DNA from: JAIBAJ01 sp965284645
Lineage (GTDB): Bacteria > Bacteroidota > Bacteroidia > JAIBAJ01
Assembly: GCA_965284645.1 (NCBI GenBank)
Contig: OZ260106.1
Location: 1,054,001-1,118,000, forward strand
Direction of reading: 5' to 3'
Length of the DNA stretch: 64,000 nucleotides
Shown piece by piece: positions 42,773 to 52,252 of this stretch; position 1 is the first letter of the stretch, and each line of letters begins with the position of its first letter. Below the pieces are notes generated by a model. The model did no database searches and had not been told where the DNA came from. It worked only from the letters and a program-made list of their open reading frames with translations. Both the position numbers and the translations under genes were made by a program.

Positions 42773-45700
42773 ATGAAAAAACTTCTATGCGGTTTGTTCT
42801 TAGCCCTGTTCATTTCCATACAGGCCTTTGCCCAAAATACCGTTAACATTAGTGGTGACCTTACTTCGGACGCTACTTGGACCAATGGCAACATCTATGT
42901 TTTGAATGGATTTTGCTATGTAAAGGACGGTGTTACCCTAACTATCCAACCGGGTACCGTTATTAAAGGGGATAAAATTTCAAAAGGTACCTTGATTGTA
43001 GAACGTGGCGGAAAACTGATTGCCGATGGTACTGCAACCCAACCTATCGTATTTACCTCGGCTGAAGCCGTTGGATCTCGCAACTATGGCGATTGGGGCG
43101 GAATTATTCTTTGTGGAAAAGCTACTGTGAATTTGCCAGGCGGCGAAGGTGTGGTAGAAGGAGGAACCAATGCGAATTATGGCGGCGGTACTACGCCAAA
43201 TGATGATGATAATTCAGGTATTCTGCGCTATGTGCGAATTGAATTCCCTGGTATTCCTTTTCAGCCTAACCAAGAAATCAATGGTCTTACCTGCGCCGGA
43301 GTTGGCCGTGGTACAACCTTGGATTATATTGAAGTAGCTTATTCGGGCGATGATGCTTTTGAATTTTTTGGTGGAACTGTAAATGCCAAACACTTGGTTT
43401 CGTTCCGTGCTTGGGACGATGATTTTGATACCGACAATGGTTTTAGCGGTAAATTGCAGTTTGGTGTTTCGCTTCGCGATCCGAACATTGCCGACCAAAG
43501 TGGATCCAATAGCTTCGAAAGCGATAATGATGGACAAGGTTCTACCGCTACGCCAATTACTAAACCAATTTTCTCTAATTTCAGTGTATTTGGTCCGCAA
43601 GTTGATGCCAACACTACCATTAACTCTTTGTTTAAAAGAGCAGCCCATTTGCGTAGAAATACCCAATTGAACGTTTTTAACTCCGTATTTTCTGGTTTCC
43701 CAGTAGGTTTGTTGGTGGATGCCGCTACTACTGAAGCCAATGCAACCAACAACGATTTGCAATACCGCAACAATGTGATTGCCGGATGTGCTACTCCCTT
43801 AGCAGTTAACTCAGGAAGCAGTTTCGATATCAATGCTTGGTTCAATACGGCAGGTTTTGGAAACTCGATTCTTACCAATAATTCGGATTTGTTAGTAGCA
43901 GATGCGTATAATTTGGCTAATCCTAATTTTACCTTGCTTGCCAATTCACCCTTGGCTACGGGTGCTGATTTTACCAATGCCAATTTGCAAGGTGGATTCT
44001 TCGACAACGTAAACTATAAAGGTGCTTTTGGAACGACTAACTGGGCTAGCTGCTGGACCAACTGGGATCCACAGAACACAGCCTACAACGGTGCTATAAA
44101 CAATGCTTTTGCAACAGGCTTGACTCCTGCCGGAAATACAACTATTTGTCCGGGTGGCAGTTTAACTATTTCGGCACCAACAGGCAATTATTCCTATACT
44201 TGGAGCCCCGCAGGAAACGGAGCATCGATTAGTGCTACCGCTTCTGGCGAATACTTTGCTTCCATTACAGACAATGCCACCGGTTGTACCCTTTCATCGG
44301 ATACGGTTTCGGTTGTTTTAGCCAATCCTACAGCAACCATTACACCGGGCAACGACACCACCATTTGCCAAGGACAAAATTTAACCCTTACAGCCAATGC
44401 TGGAAGCAGTTATGCTTGGTCGACCGGGGCTACTACCCAATCCATTACCGTGAATACCACTTCATTGGTTACCGTAACCGTAACTGATGCGAATGCTTGT
44501 TCAGAAACCTCTAGCCCTTTGCAGGTTACAGTTGAGAATTTGCCAAATGCAAACTTTGTAGCCCAAGCAAACCAATTGAGCTTAACTTTTACCAATACAT
44601 CAACTGGAAACAACACCTACCAATGGAATTTCGGTAACGGACAAACCTCTACGTTGGAAGATGTACCGGCTTTGACCTACAGTGGGGATGGTTCGTATAC
44701 TATTCAATTAATTGCCACAAACCAATGCGGTACCGATACCATCGAACAAACGGTTTATTTGAGCAATTCAGCCATTACTGTTTCTGGTACCATTACTTCT
44801 GATACCACCTGGCAAAATTCAGCCGTGGTATTGATGAGCGGTTTTGTATATGTGCCCGATGGAGTAACCTTAACCATTGAGAAAGGAACCGTAATTAAAG
44901 GAGAAGAATCTACCAAAGCTACCTTGATTGTAGATCGTGGTGGTAAATTGATTGCCAACGGTACCAAAAACCAACCAATTGTGTTTACATCGAATGCCGA
45001 TCCTGGAAGCCGCAATTATGGCGATTGGGGAGGTATTATTCTGTGCGGAAAAGCTCCGGTTAACTTGCCTGGCGGAACAGGCGTTGTTGAAGGCGGAACT
45101 GGTGCTACTTATGGTGGAACCGATGCTGCTGATAATTCAGGTAGTTTAAATTATATCCGTATCGAATTCCCTGGTATTCCTTTCCAACCTAACCAAGAGA
45201 TCAACGGTTTGACTTGTGCCGGTGTAGGAAGTGGTACAAGCATCCAAAACATCCAGATTTCATATTCAGGCGACGATTCATACGAGTGGTTTGGAGGCAG
45301 TGTGAATGCCAAACATTTGATTGCTTTCCGCGGTTGGGATGATGATTTTGATACCGACAATGGTTATAGCGGGAAACTTCAATTTGGTGTGGCCTTGCGC
45401 GATCCGAACATTGCTGACCAAAGCGGTTCGAATGGTTTTGAAAGTGATAACGATGGTCAAGGCACCACCGCTACACCAATTACCAATCCAACCTTTAGCA
45501 ACTTTAGTATCTATGGTCCACAAGTTGAGGCCAATACAACCATCAATTCCTTGTATAAACGTGCGGCGCATTTGAGAAGAAATTCTGCTATCGACGTGTT
45601 CAACTCCAACTTTGCTGGTTATCCTGTTGGATTATTGGTTGATGGAGCTGCTACCGAAACAAACGCCACCAACAATGATTTAAATTACCGCAACAACATT

Positions 45701-46549
45701 ATTTCAGGTTGTGCTACCAACTTAGCTGTGGCTAGTGGAAGTGCTTGGGATATCAGTTCTTGGTTTAACACCGCAGGTTTTGCCAATACTACTTTGGCAA
45801 CCAATGCTGAGTTGTTGGTAAACGATGCCTTTAATTTGACTAATCCTGATTTTATTCCACAAACAAGTTCGCCTTTGTTGACAGGTGCTGATTTCAGCAA
45901 TGCAGCTTTACAAAGCAATGCCATTGAACAAGTGAATTACCGTGGGGCTTTTGGTTCAGAAAACTGGACTGAATGCTGGGCCAACTGGGATCCACAAAAC
46001 ACTGCATATACCGGTACTATTTTCTTGCCGGGTGCTATTGCTGATTTTAGCAATACTACCAGCAGTTTGGAAGCTAGCTTTACCAATGCTTCAACCAACG
46101 GAACAACCTACCTATGGGATTTCGGTGTTGACGGTACTACTAATGATATTTCAACCGAAGCCAACCCAAGCTTTACCTATCCTTCTGAAGGTATCTACAC
46201 GGTTACTTTGACAGCTTACAGTCCATGTGGTGATTCAACGATTACCAAACAAATCAGCGTTACAGTTGGTATCAATGAAAGACCAGTGAATATTGCCAAT
46301 GCTCGTGTATATCCAAACCCGAACGATGGGGCCGACTTAAACTTAGATATGACTACCATTGAAAAAGGTCAAACAGAAGTAAGTTTGATGGATTTGAGTG
46401 GAAAAATAGTTTCTACTTTATTCGCAGGAAAACTAAGTGCAGGAAGCCATAACCTAAACTTGAATTTGGGTGGAGTGAGCCAAGGTTTATACTTTGTACG
46501 CATCCATTCGAATGGTTCGGTTAAAACCTTGAAAGTGTTAGTGAAATAA
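42773..46549 (+). CDS. T9SS-secreted protein with duplicated beta-helix module and PKD domains (1258 aa)
   Basis: The ATG at 42773 is chosen over TTG at 42764 because it directly starts the signal peptide (MKKLLCGLFLALFIS ... FAQ). Two ~415-residue modules (nt 42842-44092 and 44774-46014) share GVTLTI..GTVIKG, RNYGDWGGIILCGKA, FPGIPFQPNQEINGLTCAGVG, WDDDFDTDNG and RDPNIADQSGSN, and look like beta-helix folds. An Ig-like domain and a PKD domain (YQWNFGNGQTSTLED) separate them. A second PKD domain (YLWDFGVDG) and a type A T9SS sorting tail (VYPNPNDGADLNLDM ... GLYFVRIHSNGSVKTLKVLVK) close the protein. Related proteins are sometimes labelled transporters without basis. A cell-surface or released protein is predicted; its ligand is unknown. 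Confidence 0.9.
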   Translation: MKKLLCGLFLALFISIQAFAQNTVNISGDLTSDATWTNGNIYVLNGFCYVKDGVTLTIQPGTVIKGDKISKGTLIVERGGKLIADGTATQPIVFTSAEAVGSRNYGDWGGIILCGKATVNLPGGEGVVEGGTNANYGGGTTPNDDDNSGILRYVRIEFPGIPFQPNQEINGLTCAGVGRGTTLDYIEVAYSGDDAFEFFGGTVNAKHLVSFRAWDDDFDTDNGFSGKLQFGVSLRDPNIADQSGSNSFESDNDGQGSTATPITKPIFSNFSVFGPQVDANTTINSLFKRAAHLRRNTQLNVFNSVFSGFPVGLLVDAATTEANATNNDLQYRNNVIAGCATPLAVNSGSSFDINAWFNTAGFGNSILTNNSDLLVADAYNLANPNFTLLANSPLATGADFTNANLQGGFFDNVNYKGAFGTTNWASCWTNWDPQNTAYNGAINNAFATGLTPAGNTTICPGGSLTISAPTGNYSYTWSPAGNGASISATASGEYFASITDNATGCTLSSDTVSVVLANPTATITPGNDTTICQGQNLTLTANAGSSYAWSTGATTQSITVNTTSLVTVTVTDANACSETSSPLQVTVENLPNANFVAQANQLSLTFTNTSTGNNTYQWNFGNGQTSTLEDVPALTYSGDGSYTIQLIATNQCGTDTIEQTVYLSNSAITVSGTITSDTTWQNSAVVLMSGFVYVPDGVTLTIEKGTVIKGEESTKATLIVDRGGKLIANGTKNQPIVFTSNADPGSRNYGDWGGIILCGKAPVNLPGGTGVVEGGTGATYGGTDAADNSGSLNYIRIEFPGIPFQPNQEINGLTCAGVGSGTSIQNIQISYSGDDSYEWFGGSVNAKHLIAFRGWDDDFDTDNGYSGKLQFGVALRDPNIADQSGSNGFESDNDGQGTTATPITNPTFSNFSIYGPQVEANTTINSLYKRAAHLRRNSAIDVFNSNFAGYPVGLLVDGAATETNATNNDLNYRNNIISGCATNLAVASGSAWDISSWFNTAGFANTTLATNAELLVNDAFNLTNPDFIPQTSSPLLTGADFSNAALQSNAIEQVNYRGAFGSENWTECWANWDPQNTAYTGTIFLPGAIADFSNTTSSLEASFTNASTNGTTYLWDFGVDGTTNDISTEANPSFTYPSEGIYTVTLTAYSPCGDSTITKQISVTVGINERPVNIANARVYPNPNDGADLNLDMTTIEKGQTEVSLMDLSGKIVSTLFAGKLSAGSHNLNLNLGGVSQGLYFVRIHSNGSVKTLKVLVK

Positions 46550-46571
46550 TTGTGTTTGTGTATTGATGAAG

Positions 46572-46603
46572 ATGGCTGCTTCGGAAACGGGGCAGCCATT
46601 TTT
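46572..46603 (+). terminator. Rho-independent terminator of the gene at 42773
   Basis: ATGGCTGC (46572-46579) pairs with GCAGCCAT (46592-46599) around a 12-nt loop and is followed by a short T run. Confidence 0.85.
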
Positions 46604-46872
46604 ATTTGCTAGAATGGTGAAATTGGTAGGAATAAAGCAAAATTTTTATTAGAAATACTTCAATACTTAACCAGCTAATAATCAATCTGTTTTTCCAAAT
46701 AAGAACAATATTTAGTTCAGTGTACCTCGGATGGATTAAGTCTTTTTAAATCAATCTGGTAAACTTAATTATCCCTCATAATAGACGAATTGAATCTAAA
46801 AGAGTAATCGCCCAATATTCGCTTTGTTAGTGAAAAGAGGTAAAACAATCCCTTGTATCTTCGTGTTTCAAA
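46604..46872. other. Non-coding gap before rmuC
   Basis: AT-rich, with no gene, hairpin or copy of the window's repeats recognised. TATCTTCG at 46856-46863 is a one-mismatch TANNTTTG box and may be the rmuC promoter. Confidence 0.4.
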
Positions 46873-48327
46873 ATGATGGAAATTTTATACTTAGTCATAG
46901 GGCTTATTTTAGGAGGACTTATTGCTTTCCTTTTGCTAAAATCCAGACCCAATCCTGCCTTGCAAAATCAGCTCGAGCAAACAAATCTGAACCTTACCCA
47001 GCTGCAATTGGAGCAAGCAAAAGCCCAAGAGAAGTTGAGTATATTGGAGAAAGAAGGTCTTGAACTAAAGGCTACCATTGGGCAGCTTCGGAACGAAAAA
47101 GAGCAATTGACTCGTTTTCAGGAAAAGGCTTTGCTGTTAGAAAGGGATGCAGAAGAAAGGAAGGCTGAATTGGCAACCTTGCGCACCGAACGAGATAATT
47201 TGGATAGACGATTATCGGATTCCATTGCAAAATTTAGAGAGCAAGAAACCCGTATGGCCGATCAGAAGGTGGAATTTGAAAGTCTTCAAAAGCGCTTCCA
47301 AACTGAATTTGAGAACATTGCCAATAAATTACTTAAACAAAATTCAGAAGAGTTTACCAAGGTGAATGAAAAAGCGGTCGGAGATATTTTAAGTCCCCTG
47401 AAAGATCGCATAAAGGAGTTTGAGAAGAAAGTGGATGAGACTTATGAAAAAGAATCAAAGCAAAGGTTTGCTCTGGAGAAGGAAATAAAAACCCTAGCAG
47501 AGCTAAACCAGCAAATAAGCAAGGAGGCCACCGAACTCACCAATGCCATGAAAGGACAAAACAAACTTCAGGGCAATTGGGGAGAAATGATTTTGGAGAA
47601 ACTCTTGGAGCAAAGTGGCTTAAGAAAAGGAGTAGAATATACCGTACAAGCGGAAGGCCTCAAGTTGCAGGATGAAGAAGGAAACCGTTTCCAACCGGAT
47701 GTGATTATTAATCTTCCCGAAAACCGCCATTTGGTAATTGATAGTAAAGTGAGTTTGCTGGCCTGGAACTCCCTCACCAATGCCGAAACGGAAGAAAAAC
47801 GGAAACAAGCCCAAGGAGAGTTGGTAAAATCCCTAAAAACCCATATCACCGGACTTTACGAAAAGCATTATCATAATTTGGGCGGACTCAATTCCCTCGA
47901 TTTTGTCTTAATGTTTATTCCTCTGGAAGGTAGTTTCAGTGCCGCCATGCAACTTGAACCCAACTTATTTGGTTTCGCATGGGATAAACGTATTGTTTTG
48001 GTTACGCCTACTACCCTTATGGCAACCCTAAAAACCATTGCCTCTATTTGGAAACATGAGCATCAAAACCAAAATGCCTTGGAAATTGCCAAACAAGGTG
48101 GTGCATTGTACGATAAGTTCGTAGCCTTTTACGAGGATATGCTGAAAATTAAACGAAACATGGACCTTACCTCCAAATCCTATGATGAAGCCATGACCAA
48201 GCTTCAAGGCAAAGGTGGCTTGTCGAGTAAAGCACAAAACTTAAAGGAATTGGGTGTAAAAGCGGCCAAACGACTTCCGCCCGATGCGATTGGATTGGAC
48301 GAAATAACAGACGGAGGAGAAGAATAG
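46873..48327 (+). CDS. rmuC: DNA recombination protein RmuC (484 aa)
   Basis: RmuC-family protein that limits inversion recombination at repeats, with a PD-(D/E)XK-like nuclease core. An N-terminal membrane segment (ILYLVIGLILGGLIAFLLL) is followed by a long coiled coil (about residues 25-210, rich in Gln, Glu, Leu) and the conserved core: GNWGEMILEKLLEQSGL, FQPDVIINLPENRHLVIDSKVSL, FVLMFIPLEGSFSAA and ALYDKFVAFYEDM. Length is normal. The start may be 46873 or the adjacent ATG at 46876. The methyltransferase gene begins at the base after its TAG, so they form an operon. Confidence 0.95.
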   Translation: MMEILYLVIGLILGGLIAFLLLKSRPNPALQNQLEQTNLNLTQLQLEQAKAQEKLSILEKEGLELKATIGQLRNEKEQLTRFQEKALLLERDAEERKAELATLRTERDNLDRRLSDSIAKFREQETRMADQKVEFESLQKRFQTEFENIANKLLKQNSEEFTKVNEKAVGDILSPLKDRIKEFEKKVDETYEKESKQRFALEKEIKTLAELNQQISKEATELTNAMKGQNKLQGNWGEMILEKLLEQSGLRKGVEYTVQAEGLKLQDEEGNRFQPDVIINLPENRHLVIDSKVSLLAWNSLTNAETEEKRKQAQGELVKSLKTHITGLYEKHYHNLGGLNSLDFVLMFIPLEGSFSAAMQLEPNLFGFAWDKRIVLVTPTTLMATLKTIASIWKHEHQNQNALEIAKQGGALYDKFVAFYEDMLKIKRNMDLTSKSYDEAMTKLQGKGGLSSKAQNLKELGVKAAKRLPPDAIGLDEITDGGEE

Positions 48328-49116
48328 ATGTATAATCCGTTTCAACTGGCCCTAAAATATGCCAAGTATTATTGGAAAGGGGTAAATCTGCATGGGCTGC
48401 ATTCTCCTTTTGTTTACAGCTTAACCGAAGAAGTATTTTACAACGAGAACACTTTTTATTGTTACGATCGAATTGAACGCTTGAGGGATGCTTTGTTACA
48501 AGATAAACGCACCATTCAGGTATTGGATTTGGGTGCAGGCTCAGGTTTTGGAAATACCAAGGAAAAGGCTGTTGCCCAAATTGCCAAAAGGGCAGCAAAG
48601 CCTAGCAAATACGGACAGGTAATTTTTAGGTTGGCCAATCATTTTCAACCACAAACTATAGTTGAATTAGGTACATCATTAGGGATGACAACGGCCTATT
48701 TAGCGTCGGCCAATAGTCAATCCAAAATTTACAGTTTGGAAGGCTGTCCGGAAACGGCAAAAGTAGCCAGGGAGAATTTCGATAAATTGGGTTTGAAAAA
48801 TATTGACTTGCGAATAGGTGATTTTAAAGACACCTTGCCTCAACTGGCAACCGACCTCCATCAAGTTGATCTTGCATTTTTTGATGGTAACCACCGTTAT
48901 GCCCCAACCATGGACTATTTCCATAGGTTTTTACCCTTGGCAAAAGAACACAGTCTTTTTATTTTTGACGATATCCACTGGAGCGAAGAAATGGAACAAG
49001 CTTGGGAAGAAATAAAAAGGCATCCCGAGGTTTCCATCACCATCGACTTGTTTTTCATCGGGTTGGTGTTTTTCAAAAAGGGGAAAATAAAAGAAAATTT
49101 TGTGGTGAGATTTTAG
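48328..49116 (+). CDS. Class I SAM-dependent methyltransferase (262 aa)
   Basis: Rossmann-fold methyltransferase of the Methyltransf_24/O-methyltransferase-like type. The SAM motif I is VELGTSLGMTTAYL at residues 112-125, the acidic end of beta-2 is YSLEGCP, and the later FFDGNHRYAPT and FIFDDIHWSEEM contain the acidic metal/substrate-type residues seen in catechol-type enzymes. A second GAGSGFG-like segment at residues 69-75 precedes motif I. The gene starts immediately after rmuC with no gap, implying coupled translation. Substrate unknown. Confidence 0.85.
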   Translation: MYNPFQLALKYAKYYWKGVNLHGLHSPFVYSLTEEVFYNENTFYCYDRIERLRDALLQDKRTIQVLDLGAGSGFGNTKEKAVAQIAKRAAKPSKYGQVIFRLANHFQPQTIVELGTSLGMTTAYLASANSQSKIYSLEGCPETAKVARENFDKLGLKNIDLRIGDFKDTLPQLATDLHQVDLAFFDGNHRYAPTMDYFHRFLPLAKEHSLFIFDDIHWSEEMEQAWEEIKRHPEVSITIDLFFIGLVFFKKGKIKENFVVRF

Positions 49117-49120
49117 TTTA

Positions 49121-49298
49121 AACCCAGATTACGCATTAGAAATCGTAATGAAGCTTTCAAATGCAATAAAGACGAGGGTTTCAGGTTAATTTTTGGGTGA
49201 AGGAATAGTAAACTATTTTGAAGTCAAAAATTGTTCTGAAATCCTTGTATTTGAAGCAGTTGGAAGCTGTAATAGATTTCTAATGCTGAATTTGGGTT
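49121..49298. repeat. Family-C MITE-like repeat, copy 1
   Basis: 178 bp with imperfect terminal inverted repeats of about 23 bp (AACCCAGATTACGCATTAG at the left; TAATGCTGAATTTGGGTT at the right). The copy at 52253-52430 differs at two positions by eye. The left end equals the terminus of family B. No reading frame looks coding. Confidence 0.85.
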
Positions 49299-49318
49299 AA
49301 ATCGATCCCCTCAAATCC

Positions 49319-49843
49319 CTAAAAGTCTTCTGGATTTTCGGGTCCTTCCAGCAACAACTGGTAGAAAACCAAATCCAACCAGCGGCCGAATTTATATCCT
49401 ACTTGTTTAAAATGACCCACTTCCTGGAATCCCAGTTTTTGGTGAAGTGCAATACTGGCCTGGTTTTCAGCATCAATTCCTGCCACTAAGGTATGCACTT
49501 TTTCAGTTTTTGCCTGGCCAATGAGTTGTTGAAGCAAGGCCTTTCCATACCCTTTTCCATGAAAATCAGGATGAATATAAACCGAGCTTTCGAAACTGTA
49601 CTTATAAGCAGCCCAAGCGCGAAACGGACCATAAGAGGCAAACCCTACTACTTTTCCTTTTAATTCGGCAACTAAAACAGGATGCCCCAATTGCTTTTTT
49701 TCTTCCCACCATTGTTTACGCATGGCCAAGGTATGAGCTTTGTAATTGTAAACAGCGGTTGTATGCTCGATAGCATGGTTATAAATTACCAAGATTCCAG
49801 GCAAATCGCTTTCTTCGGCAGGCCTTATGTGAACTGAGTCCAT
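49319..49843 (-). CDS. GNAT N-acetyltransferase, phosphinothricin/methionine-sulfone type (174 aa)
   Basis: Cytoplasmic acetyl-CoA-dependent N-acetyltransferase. The N terminus IRPAEESDLPGILVIYNHAIEHTTA is typical of the PAT/MnaT group acting on phosphinothricin, methionine sulfone or related amino acids. The acetyl-CoA loop is HGKGYGKALLQQL, followed by ENQASIALHQKLGF. On the minus strand TAGTTTTG (49859-49852) lies just upstream of the ATG, with TTTG 15 nt before it, a plausible promoter. It stands alone between divergent and tail-to-tail neighbours. The exact substrate is uncertain. Confidence 0.88.
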   Translation of the reverse strand: MDSVHIRPAEESDLPGILVIYNHAIEHTTAVYNYKAHTLAMRKQWWEEKKQLGHPVLVAELKGKVVGFASYGPFRAWAAYKYSFESSVYIHPDFHGKGYGKALLQQLIGQAKTEKVHTLVAGIDAENQASIALHQKLGFQEVGHFKQVGYKFGRWLDLVFYQLLLEGPENPEDF

Positions 49844-49949
49844 ATTCGGACCAAAACTAAGGTAAATTGAGTTTCAAAGATGGGAAGGTTGAAATCTGCC
49901 TCGTTGGATTCACGTTCCATTGGTAGAATGTTGTTACTTTGTAGCTTCA

Positions 49950-51485
49950 ATGTCAACCCTTAAAAAGTTATTTTCCGAAACTGCTATCTATGGACTCAGT
50001 AGCATTGTTGGTCGGATGTTGGGTTATTTGCTTACGCCGCTTTACACCTATAATCTTATACCAAAGGAATATGGTGTGGTAACCGAAATGTATGCTTATG
50101 TCACCTTTTTAGGGATTTTATTGACTTATGGCATGGAGACTGCCTTTTTCCGTTTTTATGTAGGAGAAAACAACAAAAAATCGGTTTTTGCTACAGCCTT
50201 GGTGAGTTTGTTGTCGAGCTCTTTCATATTTCTACTATTAATTTGGGCCTTTCGAATACCATTGGCCAATTTCTTAAACGGGGCAGGCAGTCCTGAAATG
50301 GCCGCCAATTATGCCTTGTATATTGTTTGGTTTGCTTGGATCGTAGCCATTGATGCAATTACAGCCATTCCCTTTGCCCGCTTACGTGCCACCAATCGTC
50401 CCATACGGTTTGCCATCATCAAATTGGTGAATATTTTCAGTTATGTATTTTTCAATTTGTTCTTCATCTTGGGAATACCTTATCTTAAATCCCAAGCTCT
50501 TCTTCCCTGGTTTACCGATTTCCTTGGACAGGAGAAACTGGTTAATTTTATTTTCCTTTCCAATTTAATTTCCAGCAGTTTGACCCTGCTAATGCTATTG
50601 CCTGAACTTGGTTTTTCGTATAAGGAAGCAGATCGTATACTTTGGAATAGGATGATAAAGTACGCCATTCCGATTTTGGTGATGGGTTTGGCGGGCATGG
50701 TCAATGAAACCTTCGACCGGATTATGATGAAGTACCTCTTGCCCTTGCCTCCTGATGAAATTATGCATCAGATTGGTGTTTACGGGGCTTGCTACAAGCT
50801 TTCCATCATCATGAGTATCTGTGTTCAGGCTTTTCGGTATGCAGCTGAACCGTTTTTCTTCAGTCGGCATAAGCAAGGCGGCGGACGTAAAATTTATGCC
50901 CAAGTGATGACCTATTTTGTTTTTGGATGCTGTTTGGTGTTCCTGGGTACCATGCTTTTTATGGATGCCATTCAATATTTCATCGGCAAAACGGGTAGTC
51001 AGTTTTTGGAAGGATTACCCATCGTGCCCTACTTATTGATGGCAAACCTATGTCTAGGGGTTTATTACAATTTGGGGATTTGGTTTAAATTAACCGATCG
51101 TACCTTGTATGGTTCGTATATTTCCATATTTGGCGCTATTCTAACCTTAGTGCTGAACTTGGTTTTAATTCCTAGCCTTGGTTACCTCGGGGCAGCCTAC
51201 ACCACCTTGGTCTGTTATGCCGCAATGATGGTGGTTTCCTATTTATGGGGACAAAAACATTTCCCTATCGAATACGATTTGGGCAAGTTCTTTTTTATGG
51301 TGGGTTTTGCCTTGGTTTTATATGGTATAAGTCTTCATTTTGCATCCAGTAACCTCCTGTTAAAGTTGAGTATAAACACCTTGTGGATTCTGCTGTTCAT
51401 GGGCGTTTCCTATGGAGTTATAGCAAAAGATTTATTTAAATTTATTCCCCAATCAAACGCCAACCAGAATGAAATTGAAAGTTAA
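49950..51485 (+). CDS. Polysaccharide/oligosaccharide flippase, Wzx/MATE-like (511 aa)
   Basis: The ATG at 49950 (MSTLKKLFSETAIYGLSSIVGRMLGYLLTP) is preferred over one ten codons upstream. About 12-14 predicted membrane helices start with the family's typical GLSSIVGRMLGYLLTPLYT segment, and VMGLAGMVNETFDRIMMKYLLP is characteristic of the second half. Such proteins flip lipid-linked sugars across the inner membrane for O-antigen, capsule or exopolysaccharide export. No polymer gene cluster surrounds it. It overlaps the dut start by 17 bp, so the two are co-translated. Confidence 0.88.
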   Translation: MSTLKKLFSETAIYGLSSIVGRMLGYLLTPLYTYNLIPKEYGVVTEMYAYVTFLGILLTYGMETAFFRFYVGENNKKSVFATALVSLLSSSFIFLLLIWAFRIPLANFLNGAGSPEMAANYALYIVWFAWIVAIDAITAIPFARLRATNRPIRFAIIKLVNIFSYVFFNLFFILGIPYLKSQALLPWFTDFLGQEKLVNFIFLSNLISSSLTLLMLLPELGFSYKEADRILWNRMIKYAIPILVMGLAGMVNETFDRIMMKYLLPLPPDEIMHQIGVYGACYKLSIIMSICVQAFRYAAEPFFFSRHKQGGGRKIYAQVMTYFVFGCCLVFLGTMLFMDAIQYFIGKTGSQFLEGLPIVPYLLMANLCLGVYYNLGIWFKLTDRTLYGSYISIFGAILTLVLNLVLIPSLGYLGAAYTTLVCYAAMMVVSYLWGQKHFPIEYDLGKFFFMVGFALVLYGISLHFASSNLLLKLSINTLWILLFMGVSYGVIAKDLFKFIPQSNANQNEIES

Positions 51486-51909
51486 CATAATCAACCGGTC
51501 ACATCATCCCCTCCCTGCCTACGAAACAACTGCGGCTGCAGGTATGGATTTGCGCGCCAATTTGGAAACCCCAATTGAATTAAAACCCCTAGAAAGAGCC
51601 TTGGTTCCTACCGGTTTGTATATGGAAATTCCTGTTGGATTTGAAGCCCAGGTGAGACCAAGAAGCGGATTAGCGGCCAAAAAAGGAATTACGGTATTAA
51701 ACGCTCCAGGCACAGTGGATGCCGACTACCGTGGTGAAGTCAAAGTTATTTTGGTGAATCTTTCGAATGAAACTTTTGTGGTGAATGATGGGGAACGAAT
51801 TGCTCAATTGGTAATTGCCGCCCACGCTCAAGCGGAATGGATTGAGGTGGAAGAGCTAAGTGAAACAGGCAGAGGTACCGGCGGATTTGGCAGCACCGGG
51901 AAAGGATAG
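51469..51909 (+). CDS. dut: dUTP pyrophosphatase (146 aa)
   Basis: Trimeric dUTPase hydrolysing dUTP to dUMP and pyrophosphate, keeping uracil out of DNA. All five family motifs are present: AGMDLRA (24-30), RPRSGLA (63-69), GTVDADYRGEV with catalytic Asp84, ERIAQLVI (109-116) and the C-terminal Gly-rich arm RGTGGFGSTG (135-144). Length is normal. It overlaps the end of the flippase gene by 17 bp in another frame, a pairing with no obvious functional link. Confidence 0.97.
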   Translation: MKLKVNIINRSHHPLPAYETTAAAGMDLRANLETPIELKPLERALVPTGLYMEIPVGFEAQVRPRSGLAAKKGITVLNAPGTVDADYRGEVKVILVNLSNETFVVNDGERIAQLVIAAHAQAEWIEVEELSETGRGTGGFGSTGKG

Positions 51910-51982
51910 CCTTCAACCCAAAATCGTCATTTGAAACCAATGAAAAAGCACAAATGGGCATGAAAATTTGAGGTTTCCCGTT

Positions 51983-52017
51983 CACTTCTCACTCCTCTTT
52001 TCTCACTTCTCATTTTT
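51983..52017 (+). repeat. Pyrimidine heptamer array upstream of copy A6
   Basis: Five consecutive 7-bp units: CACTTCT, CACTCCT, CTTTTCT, CACTTCT, CATTTTT. A6 begins 8 bp later. Same unit type as at 35977 and 42423. Confidence 0.7.
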
Positions 52018-52024
52018 CTAATTT

Positions 52025-52178
52025 GGCGTGCCCCCAACCGCCCAAAACCATTCTACCTCTAAATTAAGCTTTTACCTGGGCGGTTGGGTCAGGCTTTCGC
52101 TAATACTCCTCAGCCAGCAGCCCCCAAAAATGCGAGGGGGCTGCTGGCTTGCGGGGTATCACGCTCTATCCTTGCCCG
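52025..52178 (+). ncRNA. Family-A structured element, copy A6
   Basis: Second stem is a perfect 11 bp: CCCAACCGCCC (52033-52043) with GGGCGGTTGGG (52078-52088). Third stem AGG (52091) with CCT (52170), compensating GGG/CCC elsewhere. Fourth stem ATACTCC (52103-52109) with GGGGTAT (52153-52159). The apical arm is a perfect 13-bp hairpin GCCAGCAGCCCCC (52113-52125) with GGGGGCTGCTGGC (52136-52148), loop 10 nt. It lies downstream of dut. Confidence 0.75.
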
Positions 52179-52252
52179 ACACCTCCGCATAGCATTCTAC
52201 TGAGTCCTGGCCTTTGTATTTCATCCCATAGTTGCCAAATTATACCAATTTT

